A stretch of DNA of 64,000 bases from assembly GCF_030915405.1 (NCBI RefSeq), contig NZ_CP133262.1, positions 806,001 through 870,000 of the forward strand, written 5' to 3'. Positions 53,389 through 61,650 of the stretch are shown here, piece by piece. This DNA is from Neobacillus nitrireducens. GTDB lineage: Bacteria; Bacillota; Bacilli; Bacillales; Cytobacillaceae. The notes under the pieces were generated by a model. The model ran no database searches. It worked only from the letters and a program-made list of their open reading frames with translations, and was not told the origin of the DNA. Position numbers and translations under genes: made by a program. Position 1 is the stretch's first letter. Each line of letters begins with the position of its first letter.

Positions 53389-53955
53389 CTAAGATTCGTA
53401 AATTAGTTGCACAACACCAGACGAAAACATTCTTGTATTAACCATTTTTAAATTCAACCTCTGTTTTATATCAATAAACAACGGTTTTCCTTCTCCCAAA
53501 ATAACTGGGTGAACAGATAATCTAAATACATCAACAAGCCCTAAGTTGATAAAAGATGTAATAAGACTTGCCCCGCCATATAGCCATATGTCTTTACCAG
53601 GCTTATTCTTTAAATTATTTACTTCTTCGAGAATATTGTCATTTATGAATATTGCTTTATTATCAGCCCCTTTTTGCGTTCTGGAAAACACATATTTTTC
53701 TTTACTATGTACTAATTCCCAAATTTCTTTTTCAGTATCAGAATCAGTATCTTCATTTTCTGGAGTATATTGTCCCCATAAATCGTAACTTTTTCTTCCA
53801 TATAAAATTGTATCAATTTGATTTAAGAAATTAATAAACCCCATTTCAGAGTCCATAATGCACCAATCAACTTCTCCATTTTTCCCTTCAATAAAACCAT
53901 CTAAAGTAATTGCTAAATCTAAAATGATCTTTCTTGGTCTTACGTTATTGGACAT
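53389..53955 (-). CDS. Dihydrofolate reductase-like protein (RibD C-terminal type)
   Basis: 188 residues, AGGAAGTATA before the ATG. RKIILDLAITLDGFIEGKNGEVDWC, IDTILYGRKSYDLWGQY, IWLYGGASLITSFINLGLVD and HPVILGEGKPLF are typical of the YyaP-type NADPH-binding group. Similar in fold, but not close in sequence, to 19738-20313. Confidence 0.85.
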   Translation of the reverse strand: MSNNVRPRKIILDLAITLDGFIEGKNGEVDWCIMDSEMGFINFLNQIDTILYGRKSYDLWGQYTPENEDTDSDTEKEIWELVHSKEKYVFSRTQKGADNKAIFINDNILEEVNNLKNKPGKDIWLYGGASLITSFINLGLVDVFRLSVHPVILGEGKPLFIDIKQRLNLKMVNTRMFSSGVVQLIYES

Positions 53956-54177
53956 TATACTTCCTCCAGATAATCATAATGACATTAATACTCACTGTAG
54001 TTATGGCATTTTATTTAATTGTACAATACTTATTGTCCATTTATAAAAATTAATGTCATGTGTTATATCATGTTCATTAAAAAGTCCTAAAACTCTTACT
54101 AAATGACACCTAAGAAAGAAACATGTGGTTTATAATTGTAATTATCTAAATAGCATAAAATTATGGGAGCGATGGAG

Positions 54178-54780
54178 ATGAGTAAAAAAATTTTATTAGC
54201 TTTACTCTGCTTAGGATTAATTGTGGTACTTTATTTTTCAGCTTCCCGTCCTGATTCAAGTCCTGGTTCTAATTATATTCCTACTACATCCTTGGAAGAA
54301 GCAATCTGTACAAAAGTAGAAGCTCAGAATGAGGATTGCAAAAAAGTGATTTTAATTGATACCGATTCAAATGTGGCTTTTGTTGAATCTGAATTCGGAA
54401 TCCTGCCAGTTCTTATTAGCAAAGACCATACTAAAATGGTAAAAATGCTTCCAGGATTGGATTTCCAAGAATTCAGAGAGGAAAAGGAGGAGAATGGACC
54501 CATAACCTGGAGAGTTGAAAATAATGTCCAAAAGGATTTCTCCATTTTATACGGATTTGCCAGAGACAAGGCAAAGACCATCATTATAAATAGTGAAGGC
54601 AATATACAGCCAAATAAATTTTATGTTCGGGACGACTTGGCTGGTATGAGCGGAGGTTCAGGTACAGCTGCGTTATGGGTTTGGTATATTACTTCTAAAG
54701 ATGAAATGATTAAACCAGCGGATATAACAGTTTATGGAGCAGATGGTCATCTTATATACGGAGGAAGCAAAGAAGAATAA
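54178..54780 (+). CDS. Exported or membrane-anchored protein of unknown function
   Basis: 200 residues from ATG 54178 (GGGAG upstream). N-terminal anchor ILLALLCLGLIVVLYFSAS, then a soluble beta-rich domain: VILIDTDSNVAFVESEFGILPVLIS, ENNVQKDFSILYGFARDK, MSGGSGTAALWVWYITS. No family recognised. Confidence 0.65.
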   Translation: MSKKILLALLCLGLIVVLYFSASRPDSSPGSNYIPTTSLEEAICTKVEAQNEDCKKVILIDTDSNVAFVESEFGILPVLISKDHTKMVKMLPGLDFQEFREEKEENGPITWRVENNVQKDFSILYGFARDKAKTIIINSEGNIQPNKFYVRDDLAGMSGGSGTAALWVWYITSKDEMIKPADITVYGADGHLIYGGSKEE

Positions 54781-54834
54781 AGAAGGGATAACAGAATGAA
54801 AAAGTCGGGAACTAAAAAGACTCCTCATTTATCG

Positions 54835-54945
54835 GTTAATTCCTTCTTTCACTAACCTGCCCATTGGTAGAAAAGGAAAAAAAGTCGCTGCTGCGACTTT
54901 TTATTTAATATTAGCATCCGTTAGCTTAATAAGAACTTTATACAT
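54835..54945. repeat. Copy of the dispersed repeat with strong terminator
   Basis: TTTCACTAACCTGCCCATTG, then AAAAAGTCGC-TGCT-GCGACTTTTT (perfect 10-bp stem), then TTAGCATCCGTTAGCTTAAT. The clearest example of the repeat acting as a terminator. Confidence 0.8.
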
Positions 54946-55037
54946 TTTTCTCTCCGAATGGTGGAAAAATGTACAAAATCTATATAGGTTCCACAGATAA
55001 TGCTCTTAATTTTATATGTAGTATCTTATTTGAAAAT

Positions 55038-55196
55038 TTAAGAAGCCTTGCGCCCTTTAGCGTTCTTTAGTTCCATTAAGCTTTCTTTGATTAACTCTCT
55101 TTGTTCCTCAGTAATAATAAAATCCGCAAGACGATCCTCAAAATGAGTTATACGTCTTTCCAACTCCTCCATGGTAAGGTTTCTAATATTCTTCAT
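55038..55196 (-). CDS. Small helical protein, 52 aa
   Basis: MKNIRNLTMEELERRITHFED, FIITEEQRELIKESLMELKN, ending KGRKAS. GAGGAG upstream. Protein-like amphipathic helices. No family recognised; possibly a small stress or regulatory protein. Confidence 0.65.
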   Translation of the reverse strand: MKNIRNLTMEELERRITHFEDRLADFIITEEQRELIKESLMELKNAKGRKAS

Positions 55197-55361
55197 AAAC
55201 CCATCAACTCCTCTTATTATAATTTATATATAATTAGGATTCTTCAAAAAACCCTCTAAAGCACTATTGGCGGCGGGATTTTCAAGTAAAGGAAGCTATC
55301 CATAATCTATTCTTCAAGTGGAAGTCCCATTCAAAATCCTTTTAATCCCAGGATCCTTTAT

Positions 55362-55496
55362 TTAATTTTCCCATTGTTTAAGAACTTGTTCTTGTGCTAT
55401 ACGATAAACTTCTTCTTCTGTTTGGTTTTTGGTAGCTATAACGTTGGTTTGATAAACTTTACCGTTATGTGTTACATAGATTGTATAATTGTACAT
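55362..55496 (-). CDS. BA3454 family stress response protein, 44 aa
   Basis: MYNYTIYVTHNGKVYQTNVI, KNQTEEEVYRIAQEQVLKQW, EN. AGAGGGG upstream. It fits the small BA3454-type stress family (beta strands then a helix ending KQW). Confidence 0.75.
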   Translation of the reverse strand: MYNYTIYVTHNGKVYQTNVIATKNQTEEEVYRIAQEQVLKQWEN

Positions 55497-55910
55497 TTTG
55501 TTCGATCCCCTCTTTATAATTCTAATAATCTTAACTTTTTATTCATTCCACTTCACGAATAAATCCAATTTCATTCGGTTATTCTTACAAATATTTTTTT
55601 GACTATTATATATTTTACAAATAATATGAGTTTTATTAAAGAAAAAAAAAGGTCAAGATTTGACAAATTCTCTACTTAACATAAATTAATATAGTCACTT
55701 GCAACGGTAATGACTGGAAAAGTCATTAAAATCAACAACCTTTTTATGATTCTTATCTCTTATGTATTTTATGAAACCTCTAAGAATGCGGAATAATGTC
55801 GAAATAAAAATAATAAAGACTGGCTCCTATTACCGATCTTAAAAGTTTATACTGAATTATAGGATATCTTTCAAGACCAATCACCAAAATAAAAAAGGAG
55901 AGGTTATTCA
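55497..55910. other. AT-rich intergenic region
   Basis: About 410 bp with poly-A/T runs and the promoter of the next gene; nothing else recognised. Confidence 0.4.
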
Positions 55911-56309
55911 ATGAAACTCGATATCTACGTCAACTATCGTGGGGTTTGCAAACAGGCTTTTCGGTTCTATGAACAGCATCTCGGAGGCAGAATAACATCG
56001 ATGATGGCATTCAAACAAATGCCAGACCCGACGAACATTCCAGAAGGTCGGGAAAACGACATTCTGCATGCTACTCTAGAGATTGGGGACATGGTACTCA
56101 GGGGAGCCGACATCCCTAACGCTGAGCCTATGCGGAGTGTTTATCTAACACTCCGGGTTTCCAGTGCAGAAGAGGCGGAGAGGCTTTATACTTTGCTTTC
56201 TGAAGAAGGAGAAATCTTTATGCCCATGGAAGAAACCTTTTTCGCTTTGCGCTTTGCTCAGTTGAGAGACAGGTTTGGAACATCATGGATGCTCCTGTGT
56301 GAGCGTTAG
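55911..56309 (+). CDS. VOC family protein (PhnB-like)
   Basis: 132 residues. KLDIYVNYRGVCKQAFRFYEQHLGGRI, DILHATLEIGDMVLRGADIP, FFALRFAQLRDRFGTSWMLL: the PhnB signature. Glyoxalase-fold of unknown substrate. AAGGAGAGG upstream of the ATG. Related in fold to the protein at 22808-23206; note that both genes are followed or flanked by copies of the four-hairpin repeat. Confidence 0.88.
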   Translation: MKLDIYVNYRGVCKQAFRFYEQHLGGRITSMMAFKQMPDPTNIPEGRENDILHATLEIGDMVLRGADIPNAEPMRSVYLTLRVSSAEEAERLYTLLSEEGEIFMPMEETFFALRFAQLRDRFGTSWMLLCER

Positions 56310-56324
56310 TCAATAGAAGCTGTT

Positions 56325-56546
56325 AAATAGACGGAAAAATTCTGCTTAATAAGTAACTTTTATTAAAAAGAGCTTAAAAAGACGGAGATATTCCGCCTAT
56401 TTATTCGAAAAATGTGAAAATGGAAGATTTTACTTTCCATAACCGGAAAACCTCCCCTTATTTATCCCGAAACGAGCTCCATTCTGAAACTACCCGGAGT
56501 ATCTCCGCTTATTTATCTTTTGCTAGTTACTAGATTAAGGACAAGA
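56325..56546 (+). repeat. Dispersed four-hairpin repeat, copy B
   Basis: Inverted relative to copy A at 22435-22680. Landmarks in the same order: TAGACGGAAAAATTCTGCTT, AAGACGGAGATATTCCGCCT, TTTACTTTCCATAACCGGAA, CCTTATTTATCCCGAAACGA, CCGGAGTATCTCCGCTTATT, CTAGTTACTAGATTAAGGAC. Many differences keep the pairing bases (for example AGACGGA..TCCGCCT). Confidence 0.85.
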
Positions 56547-56572
56547 CATCTTATATAAAATGGAGTGAGCAG

Positions 56573-57742
56573 TTAAATGGAGAGTTGTTTTACCGGACTA
56601 TACCTATAATTTCGTAGTAAAATAGTTACCAAACTTAGGATTAACGATAGGATCCCAACTAATACGACGTATTTTGTACCCATTTCTAATATAAATAACC
56701 CGCCTACAGCTGCACCAATGGTTGTTCCTATGTTACAGGCTGATAAAAATAGGCCGTTGGCAAAATCAGGCGCTTCGGGAGCTGCTGTTGAAATCCAATA
56801 TTGGTTGATATTACCCGCTACTCTAGCTAATATCCCCCAAATTAACGTAATGAACGCCATAGGTACGGTAACCTGTCCAAATAAGAATAATAGAATGTAC
56901 ACGATTCCTAATACAAAAGGAAAAATTGCCACAACTTTCTGCGCATTTTTAGTTAGCAATTTCCCTGCCAAAATATTCCCGCTAATATTGGCTCCTCCAT
57001 ATACGAATAATATTAAACTAATGGTGTTCGAAGGCATATTTGTAACAGTTTTCAAATAATCAGCCAGATAACTAAAAACTCCAAATATGGCTGAGTTTAA
57101 TAAAATGACAGTCAAGATGGAAAGCCATATAATAGGTTTTTTTAAGACGGAAAATTGTGTACCATAGGAAAGTCTTTTTTCCACTGGCATAGATGGTACA
57201 AAAATCACCGTTGCAATAAATACGATGGCATTTACAATCGCAAAAAAGGCCATTGCCATTTCAAACGAAACGGCACTTGAGATAAAACTTGCGATGGGCA
57301 CGCCGACTACCATACCGGCTGATACTCCTACAAATACTTTAGAAACAGCTTTTGGAGCTTCCTCTTTCCTTACTGATGCAGCAGCTACTGTAAATGCCAA
57401 TGAACAATAAATAGGATGAAAAAAGGCTGGAATGATACGAGCAATTAATAGAATGGTAAAGTTAGATGTAAATATGGTTACAATGTTTCCCACAACGAAA
57501 ACACCTAGGACAAGTAACATGACCTTCTTTCGATTGATCCCCGAAAACAATAACGGCATCGTTGGACCAGATATGGCGACAACAAGGGCAAAGGCACTTA
57601 CCAGCCATCCTGCTTTTGATACACTTATATGAAAGTGATCAGCAATATCAGGTAATATTCCAATAACCCCCATTTCAGTATTTAAGATCCCGAAGACTCC
57701 TATGGTTAAGATGACAATCAACAAGTTATTTCGTTCAGTCAA
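56573..57742 (-). CDS. MFS transporter (DHA1/YbcL-like)
   Basis: 389 residues from TTG 57742 (TAGGAG upstream). Twelve spans; IGVFGILNTEMGVIGILPDIADHFHIS at the N terminus is typical of the AraJ/YdhP/NepI-like exporters, with ARIIPAFFHPIYCSLAF and FANGLFLSACNIGTTIGAAVGG later. Likely exports sugars, purines or drugs. Ends near copy B of the four-hairpin repeat. Confidence 0.85.
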   Translation of the reverse strand: MTERNNLLIVILTIGVFGILNTEMGVIGILPDIADHFHISVSKAGWLVSAFALVVAISGPTMPLLFSGINRKKVMLLVLGVFVVGNIVTIFTSNFTILLIARIIPAFFHPIYCSLAFTVAAASVRKEEAPKAVSKVFVGVSAGMVVGVPIASFISSAVSFEMAMAFFAIVNAIVFIATVIFVPSMPVEKRLSYGTQFSVLKKPIIWLSILTVILLNSAIFGVFSYLADYLKTVTNMPSNTISLILFVYGGANISGNILAGKLLTKNAQKVVAIFPFVLGIVYILLFLFGQVTVPMAFITLIWGILARVAGNINQYWISTAAPEAPDFANGLFLSACNIGTTIGAAVGGLFILEMGTKYVVLVGILSLILSLVTILLRNYRYSPVKQLSI

Positions 57743-57806
57743 ATAAACAACTCCTATCTTCAATTATGTTCGGTCAATAGATTACCCTTTAAGATTAGTA
57801 ATTAAA

Positions 57807-57842
57807 AAGGATGTCCCAAAAGCTAGACTTCGGGACATCCTT
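57807..57842. terminator. Terminator after adhA
   Basis: Arms AAGGATGTCCC (57807-57817) and GGGACATCCTT (57832-57842), then T-rich on the minus strand. Confidence 0.85.
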
Positions 57843-57874
57843 GATCGTATCTTCAGATTTATCGCTTACACCAC

Positions 57875-58915
57875 TTATATGGTGCTTGTGTCGATCACGA
57901 ATCGATACTTCACATCTGAAGCTAATACGCGCTTATAAGCTTCGTCAATTTGGTCAGCAGAAATTACTTCAATTTTCGGAACAATATTATGCTCAGCACA
58001 GAAATTTAACATTTCCTGAGTCTCACGGATGCCGCCAATCATAGAACCTGCAAATGAACGGCGATGACCGATTAGCGAGAATACGTTTAGAGACAACGGT
58101 TCCGCTGGAGCGCCGACGTTGACAAGTGTACCATCTAATGCCAACAAAGAAAGGTAAGCACTAATATCAATCTTTGCGCTTACTGTATTGATGATGAGGT
58201 CAAATGAACCCGCTAGTTTCTTAAACGTTTCTGAATCGTTTGTGGCATAATAATGGTCAGCGCCGAATTCTAAGCCATCGTCCTTTTTCTTCAATGTTTG
58301 TGATAGAACGGTCACCTCGGCACCCATGGCATGAGCAATTTTGACAGCCATATGACCCAGACCGCCCATACCAACAACCGCAACTCTCTTCCCTGGACCA
58401 GCTCCCCAATGGTTTAATGGAGAATAGGTCGTAATGCCTGCGCAAAGTAATGGTGCTGCGGCGTCAAGCGAGATGTTATCAGGAATTCTGACTACGAAGT
58501 CCTCAGTTACGACGATGTGGGTTGAATAGCCTCCTTGGGTAGGCTCACCATATTTGTCAACACCCGCGTAGGTAGGGACATTCCCTTTTAGACAGTACTG
58601 TTCTTCCCCTTTACGGCAGTTCTCACATTCACCACAGGAGTCAACCATACAACCGACTCCCACTCGGTCACCAACCTTATACTTTGTTACTTCTGCTCCT
58701 ACTTCGGTGACAAATCCCGCAATCTCATGTCCAGGTACGAGTGGATAGTTCACAGGTCCCCATTCGCCATGAGCCGTATGTATGTCAGAATGGCATATGC
58801 CTGCATACTTAATTTCAATTAGAACATCATGTAGATCAAGGTCACGTCTATTAATTTCAGCAACCCGAAACGGTTTGTCTGGACCGTCGACAGCTCGTGC
58901 TTTAGCTGTTATCAT
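57875..58915 (-). CDS. adhA: NAD(P)-dependent alcohol dehydrogenase, AdhA-like
   Basis: 346 residues, zinc-dependent MDR family. Catalytic zinc ligands: Cys in GICHSDIH, His in GHEIAGFV, later Cys; structural zinc Cys in [18 protein letters not shown] site [13 protein letters not shown]. Closest type is Bacillus AdhA / cinnamyl alcohol dehydrogenase, which reduces aldehydes such as methylglyoxal-derived or formaldehyde. Divergent from a MerR gene (AdhR-like), with a MerR-type 19-bp spacer promoter in front. Confidence 0.92.
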   Translation of the reverse strand: MITAKARAVDGPDKPFRVAEINRRDLDLHDVLIEIKYAGICHSDIHTAHGEWGPVNYPLVPGHEIAGFVTEVGAEVTKYKVGDRVGVGCMVDSCGECENCRKGEEQYCLKGNVPTYAGVDKYGEPTQGGYSTHIVVTEDFVVRIPDNISLDAAAPLLCAGITTYSPLNHWGAGPGKRVAVVGMGGLGHMAVKIAHAMGAEVTVLSQTLKKKDDGLEFGADHYYATNDSETFKKLAGSFDLIINTVSAKIDISAYLSLLALDGTLVNVGAPAEPLSLNVFSLIGHRRSFAGSMIGGIRETQEMLNFCAEHNIVPKIEVISADQIDEAYKRVLASDVKYRFVIDTSTI

Positions 58916-59005
58916 TTGTAAAAACCTCCAAAATAATTTGATGTTTTAAGAGAATGAACTGGTACTGTTATAGATACATAACTTCCCTTTTTCTCTTGCA
59001 AAACT

Positions 59006-59036
59006 AGAATAAACCCTCTAGTTAACTCTAGGTCAA
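59006..59036 (-). promoter_or_regulatory. MerR-type promoter of adhA with 19-bp spacer and dyad
   Basis: Minus strand TTGACC (59031-59036), 19-bp spacer and TATTCT (59006-59011); the spacer holds CTAGAGTTAACTAGAG, an AdhR/MerR-type dyad. A related GAGTTAACTC lies at 59135-59144 before adhR. A 19-bp spacer is the mark of MerR-family activation by DNA distortion. Confidence 0.8.
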
Positions 59037-59177
59037 GCAAAAAGTTTAAATGCAGTAGATCATCCAAAACAGAAAGTAATAGTATACTTTGAAATTTAGC
59101 ATACTGTATAATAGAATCATGTCAAAACATAGAGTTAACTCGAAGTCTATATCAAGAAGATTAGGAGATGAATTAAG

Positions 59178-59582
59178 TTGACATATTCTATAAGCGAAGT
59201 TGCAAAAGAATTAAATCTCACAGTATATGCCTTACGTTACTACGATAAGGAGGGCCTCATCCCTTTTGTTGATCGGACTCCTAGTGGAACAAGATTATTT
59301 AAAGAATCCGATATTGAAGCATTAAAAATTATTCAATGTCTAAAATCTACCGGGATGCCTATTAAAGAAATTAAAGGTTTCATAACCTGGTGTTCTGAGG
59401 GCGATTCAACCTTGCAGCAAAGATACGATATGTTCTTGGAGCGAAAAGCTGCTGTAGAAGCACAGTTGGAAGAACTGAATAGGACAATGGAACTTATAAA
59501 TCATAAATGCAACTATTATATGACTGCATTGGATGCAGGAACGGAAGAAATTCATAAAAAAAATAAAATAGGGAACTTTTAA
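59178..59582 (+). CDS. adhR: MerR family regulator, AdhR-like
   Basis: 134 residues from TTG 59178 (TAGGAG upstream). MerR helix-turn-helix (YSISEVAKELNLTVYALRYYDKEGLIPF) and a helical dimer domain. Cys54 (IIQCLKSTG) sits where AdhR of B. subtilis has its aldehyde-sensing Cys52. Divergent from adhA; expected to activate adhA in response to reactive aldehydes. Confidence 0.88.
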   Translation: MTYSISEVAKELNLTVYALRYYDKEGLIPFVDRTPSGTRLFKESDIEALKIIQCLKSTGMPIKEIKGFITWCSEGDSTLQQRYDMFLERKAAVEAQLEELNRTMELINHKCNYYMTALDAGTEEIHKKNKIGNF

Positions 59583-59933
59583 CATACGAAAAGCCACCTT
59601 TCCTTCATATGACGGTAGAGTTGAAGGATTTGTGGCTCTAATTGTATACGAAAAGGTAACCTTTATTTACTACCAGTATGGATGCTCTGCTATTTCCTTC
59701 CTATAAAATCCCCCCTTTGAAAGATAGGCATATTTTCATTTCGCATCACCATTTCCTCCATCAGACTTTTCTGCTATTGTTCTCCTGTAATTGTTCATAT
59801 GCTATCCCACGGGTATCAGCGGTTATGATTGTTTTAGACTGCGCTTAATAAAAATTTCTCTTATAGGGACATTAGACTCTGAATATATTAAATATTGGGG
59901 TCTTTAAATATAATTAGGTAAGGAGATTATGCC
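59583..59933. other. Intergenic region with a terminator-like hairpin
   Basis: A long imperfect hairpin (AGCCACCTTTCCTTC ... GAAGGATTTGTGGCT, 59593-59636) ends adhR. Beyond it nothing was recognised up to the next gene, whose site AAGGAG lies at 59922. Confidence 0.5.
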
Positions 59934-60536
59934 ATGAATGGACAGTTAAACAGTGAGGCCGTAAAGGAAGCCAATTCCAATCGTTGGGCAAGAGCAGCCA
60001 AGATATATGGTATTGGTTATATCGCGGCCCTTTTTCCGGGGATAATTTTTGGGCTTCTTTTAAGATTGGTAATGGGTTTCATTGCTTATTTTTTCCCTCA
60101 TATGGCAAGTGGGTTTCATTTGTCCGGAACCCTGTTAATCGTATTCCTCGGTATTGCTGTAACCTTAGCAAACAGTATCTGCTACACATTCATTTTTCAT
60201 CGTTCCAGAAAAAGCTGGCTGGTTAAAGGGTTATTATTTGGTTTGTTACTATTAATTGTTTATGGAACTCCTTTGTTTCTGTCCAATCCAAACAATGAAT
60301 TATTTGGACCACAAGCACCGTTAGGAATAGCCTTATTTTCGGCCTCGTTTTTTATCGGATCCTCCCTTCTTGCCATAGTGTTTGAGTACATGTCAAAATG
60401 GTTCGACCAATCAAAAGGAAGGCTGAAACTTGCCTACCTAAGCTTTGCCATTCTTTCCATACCAGCCATCCTCGTATTAATAAATATGTTTATCGAGATT
60501 TTTACCGAAATGCTGCCGAAAATAATAAAATACTAA
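59934..60536 (+). CDS. Membrane protein of unknown function
   Basis: 200 residues with four to five spans: GIGYIAALFPGIIFGLLLRLVMGF, GTLLIVFLGIAVTLANSICYT, WLVKGLLFGLLLLIVYGTPLF, LGIALFSASFFIGSSLLAIVF and LSFAILSIPAILVLINMF. No family recognised. AAGGAG upstream of the ATG. Terminator follows. Confidence 0.7.
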   Translation: MNGQLNSEAVKEANSNRWARAAKIYGIGYIAALFPGIIFGLLLRLVMGFIAYFFPHMASGFHLSGTLLIVFLGIAVTLANSICYTFIFHRSRKSWLVKGLLFGLLLLIVYGTPLFLSNPNNELFGPQAPLGIALFSASFFIGSSLLAIVFEYMSKWFDQSKGRLKLAYLSFAILSIPAILVLINMFIEIFTEMLPKIIKY

Positions 60537-60656
60537 CTTTTCGGTGCCTGAACTTCTAGAAGTTGATAAAATAGGTTAAACATTTGTTAATAGCTACTTT
60601 AACGTTTAAAAAATGTAACCAAATTTGTACCGATTTTTGTATATGTTTTTAAAATT

Positions 60657-60686
60657 AAATGGCTCAGTTCACTGTACTGAGCCATT
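60657..60686. terminator. Bidirectional terminator
   Basis: AAATGGCTCAGT / ACTGAGCCATTT with loop TCACTGT. Confidence 0.85.
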
Positions 60687-60775
60687 TCTTCTATCACTCA
60701 CATTTCATTTTATATCATATAGAGCACCCCCTAGAACGAAAGGTCCTCTATACACACGAATCATTGAACTCCTTG

Positions 60776-61273
60776 TTATTCTTTTCCGCTAAACTCTACA
60801 ATATTTAAACCCTCGGATGCATCTGGTGCTTCAAAAAATTTAGTAACATGAATAAACACCACTTCCGTGTCAAAAGCTGCTCTTTCGGGTTGTTCGTTAC
60901 GCCTTTGTGCAATTTGACGTAAGCATTGCTCGTTATTTAGATTAAGGAAAATTAGTTGATGGCTTGCATTGACCTCTGACGCCATATCCAAAAACCACTT
61001 TCGAAGTTTTTGAGTGTTAGCTGGAAAATCCATCACTACATCTGTACCGACACTTAATATGTTTTGGACATGCTTTTTAACCAACGGCTTGAGCTGCGCT
61101 GAGAATTTTAGATAGTCCTCAAATGATGCAATCTGATTGGGATAAAGAGATGAAAGCCATTCATCCTCCGACAACAGTACCGCATGTTTATCTATCGCCA
61201 ATTGTTTTGAGTTAGTTGATTTTCCAGCTCCCATTTTTCCACAGAAAAAGTATAGCGTCCCCAATTGTTTCAT
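60776..61273 (-). CDS. P-loop kinase-like protein (AAA_33 type)
   Basis: 165 residues. Walker A FFCGKMGAGKSTNSKQLA, then LLSEDEWLSSLYPNQI and a LID-like RNEQPERAAFDTE segment, fitting the small nucleotide-kinase-like AAA_33 family. Substrate unknown. AATTG start region with GGGGGG upstream. Confidence 0.8.
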   Translation of the reverse strand: MKQLGTLYFFCGKMGAGKSTNSKQLAIDKHAVLLSEDEWLSSLYPNQIASFEDYLKFSAQLKPLVKKHVQNILSVGTDVVMDFPANTQKLRKWFLDMASEVNASHQLIFLNLNNEQCLRQIAQRRNEQPERAAFDTEVVFIHVTKFFEAPDASEGLNIVEFSGKE

Positions 61274-61487
61274 ATTTTTTACCCCCCTCGCTTATTTTAG
61301 TTTAAACCTTTTACTTCGTTAGTTCCTTTTCAAAAATATTAAATTCCTCATACATTTCCTGCTCCCTTTATTCTAAATTCAACTAATCTATCAAAAGCCA
61401 AGGATTAAATTTTGATTAAAATCCAAAATCAAATAGGATTTTATAGTAAAATCATCAAGTGCTTTACTTCCCAGTTAGGAGGCATTT

Positions 61488-61640
61488 ATGAATTCATTCT
61501 TTCATTATGTAAAATCTTTATTCTGTCATCCTACCACAAGGTGGATGATGAGATTGTTATTTTATTTATTAATTCTGTTAGGCTTACTAACCATTTATGG
61601 ATTTAAAAATTCCGGTACTTTTATTTATAACGAATTTTAG
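61488..61640 (+). CDS. dltX: DltX, teichoic acid D-alanylation accessory peptide
   Basis: 50 residues, AGGAGG before ATG 61488. MNSFFHYVKSLFCHPTTRWM, single span LLFYLLILLGLLTIYGF and the conserved end FKNSGTFIYNEF mark DltX. It is the first gene of the dlt operon, 10 bp before dltA. Small membrane peptide needed for D-alanylation of teichoic acids in relatives. Confidence 0.92.
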   Translation: MNSFFHYVKSLFCHPTTRWMMRLLFYLLILLGLLTIYGFKNSGTFIYNEF

Positions 61641-61650
61641 AGGTGACACT

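Noticed and set aside
61412..61606. 64-aa open frame before dltA
   Set aside because: It is in another frame than dltX, which has the better ribosome binding site and the conserved DltX sequence.
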